Source of the DNA: Ptiloglossa arizonensis | Taxonomy: Eukaryota; Arthropoda; Insecta; Hymenoptera; Colletidae | Length of the DNA: 64,000 nucleotides | Assembly (NCBI RefSeq): GCF_051014685.1 | Contig: NW_027478778.1 | Coordinates: 248,001-312,000, forward strand | Direction: 5' to 3' | Shown here: in pieces, positions 35,680 to 49,194 of the stretch | Position numbering within the stretch: the first letter of the stretch is position 1 | Layout of the letters: every line of letters begins with the position of its first letter | The notes under the pieces: generated by a model | Told to the model about the DNA's origin: nothing | What the model saw: the letters and a program-made list of their open reading frames with translations, nothing else | Databases searched by the model: none | Position numbers and translations under genes: made by a program

Positions 35680-38600
35680 GGAGTTTGAAGCCAAGAAATG
35701 GTAGAGAAGGCAAAAAATTTTTCGCAATTCTGCTGCTCCAAACGCTTAACCAGAATGGCCTAGGGAAAAAATACGCACACCGTTGTAATCGGGCGAGTTT
35801 CTACTTTCAGACGGAGCAGGGCTTTTTGGGTTTGGTCAATCCGTTCGCGAGATATGGGAGTTTGAAGGCAAGAAATGGTTGAGAAGGCAAAAAATTTATC
35901 GCAATTCTGCTGCTCCAAACGCTTAACCGGAATGCCCTAGGGAAAAAATACACATACCGTTGTAATCGGGCCAGTTTCTACTTTCAGATGCAATAGGAAT
36001 TTTTGGGTTAGGTCAATCCGTTCGCGAGATATGGGAGTTTGAAGCCAAGAAATGGTTGAGAAGGAAAAAAATTTTTCGCAATTCTGCTGCTCCAAACGCT
36101 TAACCAGAATGGCCTAGGGAAAAAATACACATACCGTTGTAATCGGGCGAGTTTCTACTTTCATATGCAATAAGAATTTTTGGGTTAGGTCAATCCGTTC
36201 GCGAGATATGAGAGTTTGAAGCTAAGAAATGGTTGACAAGACAACAAATTTTTCATAATTCTGCTGCTCCAATCGCTTAACCAGAATGGCCTAGGGGAAA
36301 AATACACGTACCGTTGTAATCGGGCGAGTTTCTACTTTCAGATGCATAAGGGATTTTTGGGTTATGTCAATCCGTTCGCCAGATATGGGAGTTTGAAGCC
36401 AAGAAATGGTTGAGAAGGCAAAAAATTTTTCGCAATTCTGCTGCTCCAAACGCTTAACCAGAATGGCCTAGGGGAAAAACACGCATACCGTTGTAATCGG
36501 GCGAGTTTCTACTTTCAGACGCAACTGGAATTTTTGGGTTAGGTCAATCCGTTCGCGAGATATGGGAGTTTGAAGCCAGGAAATGGTTGAGAAGGCAAAA
36601 AATGTTTCGCAATTCTGCTGCTCCAAACGCTTAACCAGAATGGCCTAGGGAAAAAATACACATACCGTTGTAATCGGGTGAGTTTCTACTTTCAGACGGA
36701 GCAGGAATTTTTGGGTTTGGTCAATCCGTTCGCGAGATATGAGAGTTTGAAGCTAAGAAATGGTTGACAAGAGAACAAATTGTTCGCAATTCTGCTGCTC
36801 CAAACGCTTAACCAGAACGGGCTAGGGAAAAAATACACGTACCGTTGTAATCGGGCGAGTTTCTACTTTCAGATGCATAAGGAATTTTTGGGTTAGGTCA
36901 ATCCGTTCGCGAGATATGGGAGTTTGAAGCCAAGAAATGGTTGAGAAGGCAAAAAATTTTTCGCAATTCTGCTGCTCCAAACGCTTAACCAGAATGGCCT
37001 AGGGGAAAAATACATATACCGTTGTAATCGGGCGAGTTTCTACTTTCATATGCAATAAGAATTTTTGGGTTAGGTCAATCCGTTCGCGAGATATGGGAGT
37101 TTGAAGCCAAGAAATGGTTGAGAAGGCAAAAAATTTTTCGCAATTCTGCTGCTCCAAACGCTTAACCAGAATGGCCTAGGGAAAAAATACGCATACCGTT
37201 GTAATCGGGCGAGTTTCTACTTTCAGACGGAGCAGGAATTTTTGGGTTAGGTCAATCCGTTCGCGAGATATGGGACTTTGAAGCTAAGAAGTGGTTGACA
37301 TGACAACAAATTTTTCGCACTTCTGCTGCTCCAATCGCTTAACCAGAATGGCCTAGGGGAAAAATACATATACCGTTGTAATCGGGCGAGTTTCTACTTT
37401 CATATGCAATAAGAATTTTTGGGTTAGGTCAATCCGTTCGCGAGATATGAGAGTTTGAAGCTAAGAAATGGTTGACAAGACAACAAATTTTTCATAATTC
37501 TGCTGCTCCAATCGCTTAACCAGAATGGCCTAGGGGAAAAATACACGTACCGTTGTAATCGGGCGAGTTTCTACTTTCAGATGCATAAGGAATTTTTGGG
37601 TTAGGTCAATCCGTTCGCCAGATATGGGAGTTTGAAGCCAAGAAATGGTTGAGAAGGCAAAAAATTTTTCGCAATTCTGCTGCTCCAAACGCATAACCAG
37701 AATGGACTAGGGAAAAAATACGCATACCGTTGTAATCGGGCGAGTTTCTACTTTCAAATGCAACAGGAATTTTTGGGTTAGGTAAATCCGTTCGCGAGAT
37801 ATGGGAGTTTGAAGCCAAGAAATGTTTGATAAGGCAAAAAATTTTTCGCAATTCTGCTGCTCCAAACGCTTAACCAGAATGGCCTAGGGAAAAAATACAC
37901 GTACCGTTGTAATCGGGCGAGTTTCTACTTTCAAATGCAATAGGAATTTTTGGGTTAGGTCAATCCGTTCGCGAGATATGGGAGTTGGTAGCTAAGAAAT
38001 GGTTGAGAAGAGAACAAATTGTTCGCAATTCTGCTGCTCCAAACGCTTAACCAGAATGGACTAGGGAAAAAATACGCATACCGTTGTAATCGGGCGAGTT
38101 TCTGCTTTCTGATGCAACAGGAATTTTTGGGTTAGGTAAATCCGTTCGCGAGATATGGGAGTTTGAAGCCAAGAAATGTTTGATAAGGCAAAAAATTTTT
38201 CGCAATTCTGCTGCTCCAAACGCTTAACCAGAATGGCCTAGGGAAAAAATACACGTACCGTTGTAATCGGGCGAGTTTCTACTTTCAAATGCAATAGGAA
38301 TTTTTGGGTTAGGTCAATCCGTTCGCGAGATATGGGAGTTGGTAGCTAAGAAATGGTTGAGAAGAGAACAAATTGTTCGCAATTCTGCTGCTCCAAACGC
38401 TTAACCAGAATGGCCTAGGGAAAAAATACACATACCGTTGTAATCGGGCGAGTTTCTACTTTCAAATGCAATAGGAATTTTTGGGTTAGGTCAATCCGTT
38501 CGCGAGATATGGGAGTTGGAAGCTAAGAAATGGTTGAGAAGAGAACAAATTGTTCGCAATTCTGCTGCTCCAAACGCATAACCAGAATGGACTAGGGAAA

Positions 38601-40050
38601 AAATACGCATACCGTTGTAATCGGGCGAGTTTCTACTTTCAAATGCAATAGGAATTTTTGGGTTAGGTCAATCCGTTCACGAGATATGGGAGTTTGAAGC
38701 TACGAAATGGTTGAGAAGACAAAAAATTTTTCGCAATTCTGCTGCTCCAAACGCTTAACCAGAATGGCATAGGGAAAAAATACACATACCGTTGTAATCG
38801 GGCGAGTTTCTACTTTCAGATGCAACAGCAATTTTTGGGTTATGTCAATCCGTTCGCGAGATATGGGAGTTTGAAGCCAAGAAATGGTTGAGAAGACAAC
38901 AAATTTTTCGCAATTCTGCTGCTCCAAACGCTTAACCAGAATGGCCTAGGGAAAAAATACACATACCGTTGTAATCGGGCGAGTTCCTACTTTCAAATGC
39001 AATAGGAATTTTTGGGTTAGGTCAATCCGTTCGCGAGATATGGGAGTTTGAAGATAAGAAATGGTTGAGAAGACAAAAAATTTTTCGCAATTCTGCTGCT
39101 CCAAACGCTTAACCAGAATGGCCTAGGGAAAAAATACACATACCGATGTAATCGGGCGAGTTTGTACTTTCAGATGCAACAGCAATTTTTGGGTTAGGTC
39201 AATCCGTTCGCGAGATATGGGAGTTTGAAGCCAAGAAATGGTTGAGAAGACAAATAATTTTTCGCAATTCTGCTGCTCCAGACGCTTAACCAGAATGGCC
39301 TAGGGAGAAAATACACATACCGTTGTAATCGGGCGAGTTTCTACTTTCAGACGCAGAAGGAATTTTTGGGTTTGGTCAATCCGTTCGCGAGATATGGGAC
39401 TTTGAATCTAAGAAATGGTTGAGAAGACAACAAATTTTTCGCAATTCTGCTGCTCCAATCGCTTAACCAGAATGGCCTAGGGGAAAAATACACGTACCGT
39501 TGTAATCGGGCGAGTTTCTACTTTCAAATGCAATAGGAATTTTTGTGTTAGGTCAATCCGTTCGCGAGATATGGGAGTTTGAAGCCAAGGAATGGTAGAG
39601 AAGGCAAAAAATTTTTCACAATTCTGCTGCTCCAAACGCTTAACCAGAATGGCCTAGGGAAAAAATACACATACCGTTGTAATCGGGCGAGTTTCTACTT
39701 TCAGATGCAATAGGAATTTTTGGGTTAGGTCAATCCGTTCGCGAGATATGGGACTTTGAAGCTAAGAAATGGTTGTCAAGACAACAAATTTTTCGCACTT
39801 CTGCTGCTCCAATCGCTTAACCAGAATGGCCTAGGGAAAAAATACACATACCGTTGTAATCGGGCGAGTTTCTATTACCAAATGCAATAGGAATTTTTGG
39901 GTTAGGTCAATCCGTTCGCGAGATATGGGAGTTGGTAGCTAAGAAATGGTTGAGAAGAGAACAAATTGTTCGCAATTCTGCTGCTCCAAACGCTTAACCA
40001 GAATGGACTAGGGAAAAAATACGCATACCGTTGTAATCGGGCGAGTTTCT

Positions 40051-41998
40051 GCTTTCTGATGCAACAGGAATTTTTGGGTTAGGTAAATCCGTTCGCGAGA
40101 TATGGGAGTTTGAAGCCAAGAAATGTTTGATAAGGCAAAAAATTTTTCGCAATTCTGCTGCTCCAAACGCTTAACCAGAATGGCCTAGGGAAAAAATACA
40201 CGTACCGTTGTAATCGGGCGAGTTTCTACTTTCAGATGCAATAGGAATTTTTGGGTTAGGTCAATCCGTTCGCGAGATATGGGAGTTGGAAGCTAAGAAA
40301 TGGTTGAGAAGAGAACAAATTTTTCGCAATTCTGCTGCTCCAAACGCTTAAGCAGAATGGCCAAGGGAAAAAATACGCATACCGTTGTAATCGGGCGAGT
40401 TTCTACTTTCAGTTACAATGGGAATTTTTGGGTTAGGTTAATCCGTTCGCGAGATATGGGACTTTGAATCTAAGAAATGGTTGTCAAGACAACAAATTTT
40501 TCGCACTTCTGCTGCTCCAATCGCTTAACCAGAATGGCCTAGGGGAAAAATACACGTACCGTTGTAATCGGGCGAGTTTCTACTATCAAATGCAATAGGA
40601 ATTTTTGGGTTAGGTCAATCCGTTCGCGAGATATGGGAGTTGGAAGCTAAGAAATGGTTGAGAAGAGAACAAATTGTTCGCAATTCTGCTGCTCCAAACG
40701 CATAACCAGAATGGACTAGGGAAAAAATACGCATACCGTTGTAATCGGGCGAGTTTCTGCTTTCTGGTGCAACAGGAATTTTTGGGTTAGGTAAATCCGT
40801 TCGCGAGATATGGGAGTTTGAAGCCAAGAAATGGTTGATAAGGCAAAAAATTTTTCGCAATTCTGCTGCTCCAAACGCTTAACCAGAATGGCCTAGGGAA
40901 AAAATACACGTACCGTTGTAATCGGGCGAGTTTCTACTTTCAGATGCAATAGGAATTTTTGGGTTAGGTCAATCCGTTCGCGAGATATGGGAGTTGGAAG
41001 CTAAGAAATGGTTGAGAAGAGAACAAATTTTCCGCAATTCTGCTGCTCCAAACGCTTAAGCAGAATGGCCAAGGGAAAAAATACGCATACCGTTGTAATC
41101 GGGCGAGTTTCTACTTTCAGTTACAATAGGAATTTTTGGGTTAGGTTAATCCGTTCGCGAGATATGGGACTTTGAATCTAAGAAATGGTTGTCTAGACAA
41201 CAAATTTTTCGCACTTCTGCTGTTCCAATCGCTTAACCAGAATGGCCTAGGGGAAAAATACACGTACCGTTGTAATCGGGCGAGTTTCTACTATCAAATG
41301 CAATAGGAATTTTTGGATTAGGTCAATCCGTTCGCGAGATATGGGAGTTGGAAGCTAAGAAATGGTTGAGAAGAGAACAAATTGTTCGCAATTCTGCTGC
41401 TCCAAACGCATAACCAGAATGGACTAGGGAAGAAATACGCATACCGTTGTAATCGGGCGAGTTTCTGCTCTCTGATGCAACAGGAATTTTTGGGTTAGGT
41501 AAATCCGTTCGCGAGATATGGGAGTTTGAAGCCAAGAAATGGTTGATAAGGCAAAAAATTTTTCGCAATTCTGCTGCTCCAAACGCTTAACCAGAATGGC
41601 CTAGGGAAAAAATACACGTACCGTTGTAATCGGGCGAGTTTCTACTAACAAATGCAATAGGAATTTTTGGGTTAGGTCAATCCGTTCGCGAGATATGGGA
41701 GTTGGAAACTAAGAAATGGTTGAGAAGAGAACAAATTGTTCGCAATTCTGCTGCTCCAAACGCTTAACCAGAATGGCCTAGGGAAAAAATACACATACCG
41801 TTGTAATCGGGCGAGTTTCTACTTTCAGATGCAACAGCAATTTTTGGGTTAGGTCAATCCGTTCGCGAGATATGGGAGTTTGAAGCCAAGAAATGGTTGA
41901 GAAGAGAACAAATTGTTCGCAATTCTGCTGCTCCAAACGCTTAACCAGATTGGGCTAGGGAAAAAATACGCATACCGTTGTAATCGGGCGAGTTTCTG
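40051..41998. repeat. 4-monomer unit, repeated
   Basis: The gctttctgatg landmark lies at 40051, 40759 and 41467, two steps of exactly 708 bp (4 x 177). The next occurrence, at 41998, is 531 bp on (3 monomers), so the third unit lost one monomer or ends there. Copies differ by point changes, such as tttctggtgc near 40763 and ctctctgatg near 41468. Confidence 0.75.
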
Positions 41999-43036
41999 CT
42001 TTCTGATGCAACAGGAATTTTTGGGTTAGGTAAATCCGTTCGCGAGATATGGGAGTTTGAAGCCAAGAAATGGTTGATAAGGCAAAAAATTTTTCGCAAT
42101 TCTGCTGCTCCAAACGCTTAACCAGAATGGCCTAGGGAAAAAATACACGTACCGTTGTAATCGGGCGAGTTTCTACTTTCAGATGCAATAGGAATTTTTG
42201 GGTTAGGTCAATCCGTTCGCGAGATATGGGAGTTGGAAGCTAAGAAATGGTTGAGAAGAGAACAAATTTTTCGCAATTCTGCTGCTTCAAACGCTTAAGC
42301 AGAATGGCCAAGGGAAAAAATACGCATACCGTTGTAATCGGGCGAGTTTCTACTTTCAGTTACAATAGGAATTTTGGGGTTAGGTTAATCCGTTCGCGAG
42401 ATATGGGACTTTAAAGCTAAGAAATGGTTGACAAGACAACAAATTTTTCGCACTTCTGCTGCTCCAATCGCTTAACCAGAATGGCCTAGGGGAAAAATAC
42501 ACGTACCGTTGTAATCGGGCGAGTGTCTACTTTCAAATGCAATAGAAATTTTTGGGTTAGGTCAATCCGTTCGCGAGATATGGGAGTTGGAAGCTAAGAA
42601 ATGGTTGAGAAGAGAACAAATTGTTCGCAATTCTGCTGCTCCAAGCGCTTAACCAGAATGGCCTAGGGAAAAAATACACATACCGTTGTAATCGGGCGAG
42701 TTTCTACTTTCCGATGCAATAGGAATTTTTGGGTTAGGTCAATCCGTTCGCGAGATATGGGAGTTTGAAGCCAAGAAATGGTTGAGAAGGCAAAAAATTT
42801 TTCGCAATTCTGCTGCCCCAAACGCTTAACCAGAATGGCCTAGGGAAAAAATACACATACCGTTGTAATCGGGCGAGTTTCTACTTTCAGATGCAATAGG
42901 AATTTTTGGGTTAGGTCAATCCATTCGCGAGATATGGGAGTTTCAAGCTAAGAAATGGTTGAGGAGACAACAAATTTTTCGCACTTCCGCTGCTCCAAAC
43001 GCTTAACCAGAATGGCCTAGGGAAAAAATACACACA
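41975..43036. repeat. 6-monomer unit, copy 1
   Basis: Repeats at 43037-44098 with an exact 1062 bp step. Shared rare variants include gaattttggggttaggttaat, actttaaagctaag, gagtgtctac, ctttccgatgc and gctgccccaaacg. One difference noted: c at 42944 against g at 44006. Confidence 0.85.
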
Positions 43037-44098
43037 CCGTTGTAATCGGGCGAGTTTCTGCTTTCTGATGCAACAGGAATTTTTGGGTTAGGTAAATCCG
43101 TTCGCGAGATATGGGAGTTTGAAGCCAAGAAATGGTTGATAAGGCAAAAAATTTTTCGCAATTCTGCTGCTCCAAACGCTTAACCAGAATGGCCTAGGGA
43201 AAAAATACACGTACCGTTGTAATCGGGCGAGTTTCTACTTTCAGATGCAATAGGAATTTTTGGGTTAGGTCAATCCGTTCGCGAGATATGGGAGTTGGAA
43301 GCTAAGAAATGGTTGAGAAGAGAACAAATTTTTCGCAATTCTGCTGCTTCAAACGCTTAAGCAGAATGGCCAAGGGAAAAAATACGCATACCGTTGTAAT
43401 CGGGCGAGTTTCTACTTTCAGTTACAATAGGAATTTTGGGGTTAGGTTAATCCGTTCGCGAGATATGGGACTTTAAAGCTAAGAAATGGTTGACAAGACA
43501 ACAAATTTTTCGCACTTCTGCTGCTCCAATCGCTTAACCAGAATGGCCTAGGGGAAAAATACACGTACCGTTGTAATCGGGCGAGTGTCTACTTTCAAAT
43601 GCAATAGAAATTTTTGGGTTAGGTCAATCCGTTCGCGAGATATGGGAGTTGGAAGCTAAGAAATGGTTGAGAAGAGAACAAATTGTTCGCAATTCTGCTG
43701 CTCCAAGCGCTTAACCAGAATGGCCTAGGGAAAAAATACACATACCGTTGTAATCGGGCGAGTTTCTACTTTCCGATGCAATAGGAATTTTTGGGTTAGG
43801 TCAATCCGTTCGCGAGATATGGGAGTTTGAAGCCAAGAAATGGTTGAGAAGGCAAAAAATTTTTCGCAATTCTGCTGCCCCAAACGCTTAACCAGAATGG
43901 CCTAGGGAAAAAATACACATACCGTTGTAATCGGGCGAGTTTCTACTTTCAGATGCAATAGGAATTTTTGGGTTAGGTCAATCCATTCGCGAGATATGGG
44001 AGTTTGAAGCTAAGAAATGGTTGAGGAGACAACAAATTTTTCGCACTTCCGCTGCTCCAAACGCTTAACCAGAATGGCCTAGGGAAAAAATACACACA
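43037..44098. repeat. 6-monomer unit, copy 2
   Basis: Tandem copy of 41975-43036 at +1062. The two copies are nearly identical and differ at 42944/44006, which indicates recent duplication. Confidence 0.85.
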
Positions 44099-44197
44099 CC
44101 GTTGTAATCGGGCGAGTTTCTACTTTCAGATGCAATAGGAATTTTTGGGTTAGGTCAATCCGTTCGCGAGATATGGGTGTTGGAAGCTAAGAAATGG

Positions 44198-47100
44198 TTG
44201 AGATGGAAAAAATTTTTCGCAATTCTGCTGCTCCAAACGCTTAACCAGAATATCCTAGGGAAAAAATACACTTACCGCTGTAATCGGGCGAGTTTCTACT
44301 TTCTGATGCAACAGGAATTTTTGGGTTATGTCAATCCGTTCGCGAGATATGGGAGTTTGAATCCAAGAAATGGTTGTGAAGGAAACAAATTTTTCGCAAT
44401 TCTGCTGCTCCAAACGCTTAACCAGAATGGCCTAGGGAAAAAATACACATACCGTTGTAACCGAGCGAGTTTCTACTTTCAGACGCAACAGGAATTTTTG
44501 GGTTAGGTCAATCCGTTCGCGAGATATGGGAGTTTGAAGCCAAGAAATGGTTGAGAAGGCAAAAAATTTTTCGCAATTCTGCTGCTCCAAACGCTTAACC
44601 AGAATGGCCTAGGGAAAAAATACACATACCGTTGTAATCGGGCGAGTTTCTACTTTCAGATGCAATAGGAATTTTTGGGTTAGGTAAATCCGTTCGCGAG
44701 ATATGGGAGTTTGAAGCCAAGAAATGTTTGATAAGGCAAAAAATTTTTCGCAACTCTGCTGCTCCAAACGCTTAACCAGAATGGCCTAGGGAAAAAATAC
44801 ACGTACCGTTGTAATCGGGCGAGTTTCTACTTTCAGATGCAATAGGAATTTTTGGGTTAGGTCAATCCGTTCGCGAGATATGGGAGTTGGAAGCTAAGAA
44901 ATGGTTGAGAAGAGAACAAATTTTTCGCAATTCTGCTGCTCCAAACGCTTAAGCAGAATGGCCAAGGGAAAAAATACGCATACCGTTGTAATCGGGCGAG
45001 TTTCTACTTTCAGTTACAATAGGAATTTTTGGGTTAGGTTAATCCGTTCGCGAGATATGGGACTTTGAATCTAAGAAATGGTTGTCAAGACAACAAATTT
45101 TTCGCACTTCTGCTGCTCCAATCGCTTAACCAGAATGGCCTAGGGGAAAAATACACGTACCGTTGTAATCGGGCGAGTTTCTAGTATCAAATGCAGTAGG
45201 AATTTTTGGGTTAGGTCAATCCGTTCGCGAGATATGGGAGTTGGAAGCTAAGAAATGGTTGAGAAGAGAACAAATTGTTCGCAATTCTGCTGCTCCAAAC
45301 GCATAACCAGAATGGACTAGGGAAAAAATACGCATACCGTTGTAATCGGGCGAGTTTCTGCTTTCTGATGCAACAGGAATTTTTGGGTTAGGTAAATCCG
45401 TTCGCGAGATATGGGAGTTTAAAGCCAAGAAATGGTTGAGATGGAAAAAATTTTTCGCAATTCTGCTGCTCCAAACGCTTAACCAGAATATCCTAGGGAA
45501 AAAATACACTTACCGCTGTAATCGGGCGAGTTTCTACTTTCTGATGCAACAGGAATTTTTGGGTTATGTCAATCCGTTCGCGAGATATGGGAGTTTGAAT
45601 CCAAGAAATGGTTGTGAAGGAAACAAATTTTTCGCAATTCTGCTGCTCCAAACGCTTAACCAGAATGGCCTAGGGAAAAAATACACATACCGTTGTAACC
45701 GGGCGAGTTTCTACTTTCAGACGCAACAGTAATTTTTGGGTTAGGTCAATCCGTTCGCGAGATATGGGAGTTTGAAGCCAAGAAATGGTTGAGAAGGCAA
45801 AAAATTTTTCGCAATTCTGCTGCTCCAAACGCTTAACCAGAATGGCCTAGGGAAAAAATACACATACCGTTGTAATCGGGCGAGTTTCTACTTTCAGATG
45901 CAATAGGAATTTTTGGGTTAGGTAAATCCGTTCGCGAGATATGGGAGTTTGAAGCCAAGAAATGTTTGATAAGGCAAAAAATTTTTCGCAACTCTGCTGC
46001 TCCAAACGCTTAACCAGAATGGCCTAGGGAAAAAATACACGTACCGTTGTAATCGGGCGAGTTTCTACTTTCAGATGCAATAGGAATTTTTGGGTTAGGT
46101 CAATCCGTTCGCGAGATATGGGAGTTGGAAGCTAAGAAATGGTTGAGAAGAGAACAAATTTTTCGCAATTCTGCTGCTCCAAACGCTTAAGCAGAATGGC
46201 CAAGGGAAAAAATACGCATACCGTTGTAATCGGGCGAGTTTCTACTTTCAGTTACAATAGGAATTTTTGGGTTAGGTTAATCCGTTCGCGAGATATGGGA
46301 CTTTGAATCTAAGAAATGGTTGTCAAGACAACAAATTTTTCGCACTTCTGCTGCTCCAATCGCTTAACCAGAATGGCCTAGGGGAAAAATACACGTACCG
46401 TTGTAATCGGGCGAGTTTCTAGTATCAAATGCAGTAGGAATTTTTGGGTTAGGTCAATCCGTTCGCGAGATATGGGAGTTGGAAGCTAAGAAATGGTTGA
46501 GAAGAGAACAAATTGTTCGCAATTCTGCTGCTCCAAACGCATAACCAGAATGGACTAGGGAAAAAATACGCATACCGTTGTAATCGGGCGAGTTTCTGCT
46601 TTCTGATGCAACAGGAATTTTTGGGTTAGGTAAATCCGTTCGCGAGATATGGGAGTTTGAAACCAAGAAATGGTTGATAAGGCAAAAAATTTTTCGCAAT
46701 TCTGCTGCTCCAAACGCTTAACCAGAATGGCCTAGGGAAAAAATACACGTACCGTTGTAATCGGGCGAGTTTCTACTTTCAGATGCAATAGGAATTTTTG
46801 GGTTAGGTCAATCCGTTCGCGAGATATGGGTGTTGGAAGCTAAGAAATGGTTGAGAAGAGAACAAATTGTTCACATTTCTGCTGCTCCAAACGCTTAACC
46901 AGAATGGACTAGGGAAAAAATACGCATACCGTTGTAATCGGGCGAGTTTCTGCTTTCTGATGCAACAGGAATTTTTGGGTTAGGTCAATCCATTCGCGAG
47001 ATATGGGAGTTTAAAGCCAAGAAATGGTTGAGATGGAAAAAATTTTTCGCAATTCTGCTGCTCCAAACGCTTAACCAGAATATCCTAGGGAAAAAATACA

Positions 47101-48265
47101 CTTACCGCTGTAATCGGGCGAGTTTCTACTTTCTGACGCAACAGGAATTTTTGGGTTATGTCAATCCGTTCGCGAGATATGGGAGTTTGAATCCAAGAAA
47201 TGGTTGTGAAGGAAACAAATTTTTCGCAATTCTGCTGCTCCAAACGCTTAACCAGAATGGCCTAGGGAAAAAATACACATACCGTTGTAACCGGGCGAGT
47301 TTCTACTTTCAGACGCAACAGGAATTTTTGGGTTAGGTCAATCCGTTCGCGAGATATGGGAGTTTGAAGCCAAGAAATGGTTGAGAAGGCAAAAAATTTT
47401 TCGCAATTCTGCTGCTCCAAACGCTTAACCAGAATGGCCTAGGGAAAAAATACACATACCGTTGTAATCGGGCGAGTTTCTACTTTCAGATGCAATAGGA
47501 ATTTTTGGGTTAGGTAAATCCGTTCGCGAGATATGGGAGTTTGAAGCCAAGAAATGTTTGATAAGGCAAAAAATTTTTCGCAACTCTGCTGCTCCAAACG
47601 CTTAACCAGAATGGCCTAGGGAAAAAATACACGTACTGTTGTAATCGGGCGAGTTTCTACTTTCAGATGCAATAGGAATTTTTGGGTTAGGTCAATCCGT
47701 TCGCGAGATATGGGAGTTGGAAGCTAAGAAATGGTTGAGAAGAGAACAAATTTTTCGCAATTCTGCTGCTCCAAACGCTTAAGCAGAATGGCCAAGGGAA
47801 AAAATACGCATACCGTTGTAATCGGGCGAGTTTCTACTTTCAGTTACAATAGGAATTTTTGGGTTAGGTTAATCCGTTCGCGAGATATGGGACTTTGAAT
47901 CTAAGAAATGGTTGTCAAGACAACAAATTTTTCGCACTTCTGCTGCTCCAATCGCTTAACCAGAATGGCCTAGGGGAAAAATACACGTACCGTTGTAATC
48001 GGGCGAGTTTCTAGTATCAAATGCAGTAGGAATTTTTGGGTTAGGTCAATCCGTTCGCGAGATATGGGAGTTGGAAGCTAAGAAATGGTTGAGAAGAGAA
48101 CAAATTGTTCGCAATTCTGCTGCTCCAAACGCATAACCAGAATGGACTAGGGAAAAAATACGCATACCGTTGTAATCGGGCGAGTTTCTGCTTTCTGATG
48201 CAACAGGAATTTTTGGGTTAGGTCAATCCATTCGCGAGATATGGGAGTTTAAAGCCAAGAAATGG
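44198..48265. repeat. Alternating 7-, 9-, 7-monomer units
   Basis: The marker ttgagatggaaaaaat followed by aatatcctaggg starts at 44198, 45436, 47028 and 48266. Steps are 1238, 1592 and 1238 bp, that is 7, 9 and 7 monomers, each minus one base because the marker monomer has a one-base deletion. The middle unit contains two extra monomers (about 46712-47027, with ggtgttggaagc and gttcacatttctg). A further marker copy lies at 48796, 530 bp on. Confidence 0.8.
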
Positions 48266-49194
48266 TTGAGATGGAAAAAATTTTTCGCAATTCTGCTGCT
48301 CCAAACGCTTAACCAGAATATCCTAGGGAAAAAATACACTTACCGCTGTAATCGGACGAGTTTCTACTTTCTGATGCAACAGGAATTTTTGGGTTATGTC
48401 AATCCGTTCGCGAGATATGGGAGTTAGAAACCAAGAAATGGTTGATAAGGCAAAAAATTTTTCGCAATTCTGCTGCTCCAAACGCTTAACCAGAATGGCC
48501 TAGGGAAAAAATACACGTACCGTTGTAATCGGGCGAGTTTCTACTTTCAGATGCAATAGGAATTTTTGGGTTAGGTCAATCCGTTCGCGAGATATGGGTG
48601 TTGGAAGCTAAGAAATGGTTGAGAAGAGAACAAATTGTTCACATTTCTGCTGCTCCAAACGCTTAACCAGAATGGCCTAGGGAGAAAATACACGTACCGT
48701 TGTAATCGGGCGAGTTTCTACTTTCAGATGCAATAGGAATTTTTGGGTTAGGTCAATCCATTCGCGAGATATGGGAGTTTGAAGCCAAGAAATGGTTGAG
48801 ATGGAAAAAATTTTTCGCAATTCTGCTGCTCCAAACGCTTAACCAGAATATCCTAGGGAAAAAATACACATACCGTTGTAATCGGGCGAGTTTCTACTTT
48901 CAGATGCAATAGGAATTTTTGGGTTAGGTCAATCCGTTCGCGAGATATGGGACTTTGAAGCTAAGAAATGGTTGTCAAGACAACAAATTTTTCGCACTTC
49001 CGCTGCTCCAAACGCTTAACCAGAATGGCCTAGGGAAAAAATACACATACCGTTGTAATCGGGCGAGTTTCTACTTTCAGATGCAATAGGAGTTTTTGGG
49101 TTAGGTCAATCCATTCGCGAGATATGGGAGTTTGAAGCTAAGAAATGGTTGAGGAGACAACAAATTTTTCGCACTTCCGCTGCTCCAAACGCTT

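Larger units (their letters stand above)
9131..37605. repeat. Domain II: mosaic higher-order array
   Basis: This stretch is defined by recurrence of a marker monomer pair containing ggtagagaaggc and cagggctttttggg. The marker occurs at 9654, 10716, 13903, 15319, 16736, 20455, 25236, 28423, 29840, 32851, 34268 and 35685. The gaps are 6, 18, 8, 8, 21, 27, 18, 8, 17, 8 and 8 monomers, each within 0-2 bp of an exact multiple of 177. Long blocks recur nearly unchanged at several different offsets, so the domain grew by repeated segmental duplication, not by simple iteration of one unit. Boundaries are approximate, since monomer types change gradually at both ends. Confidence 0.8.
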
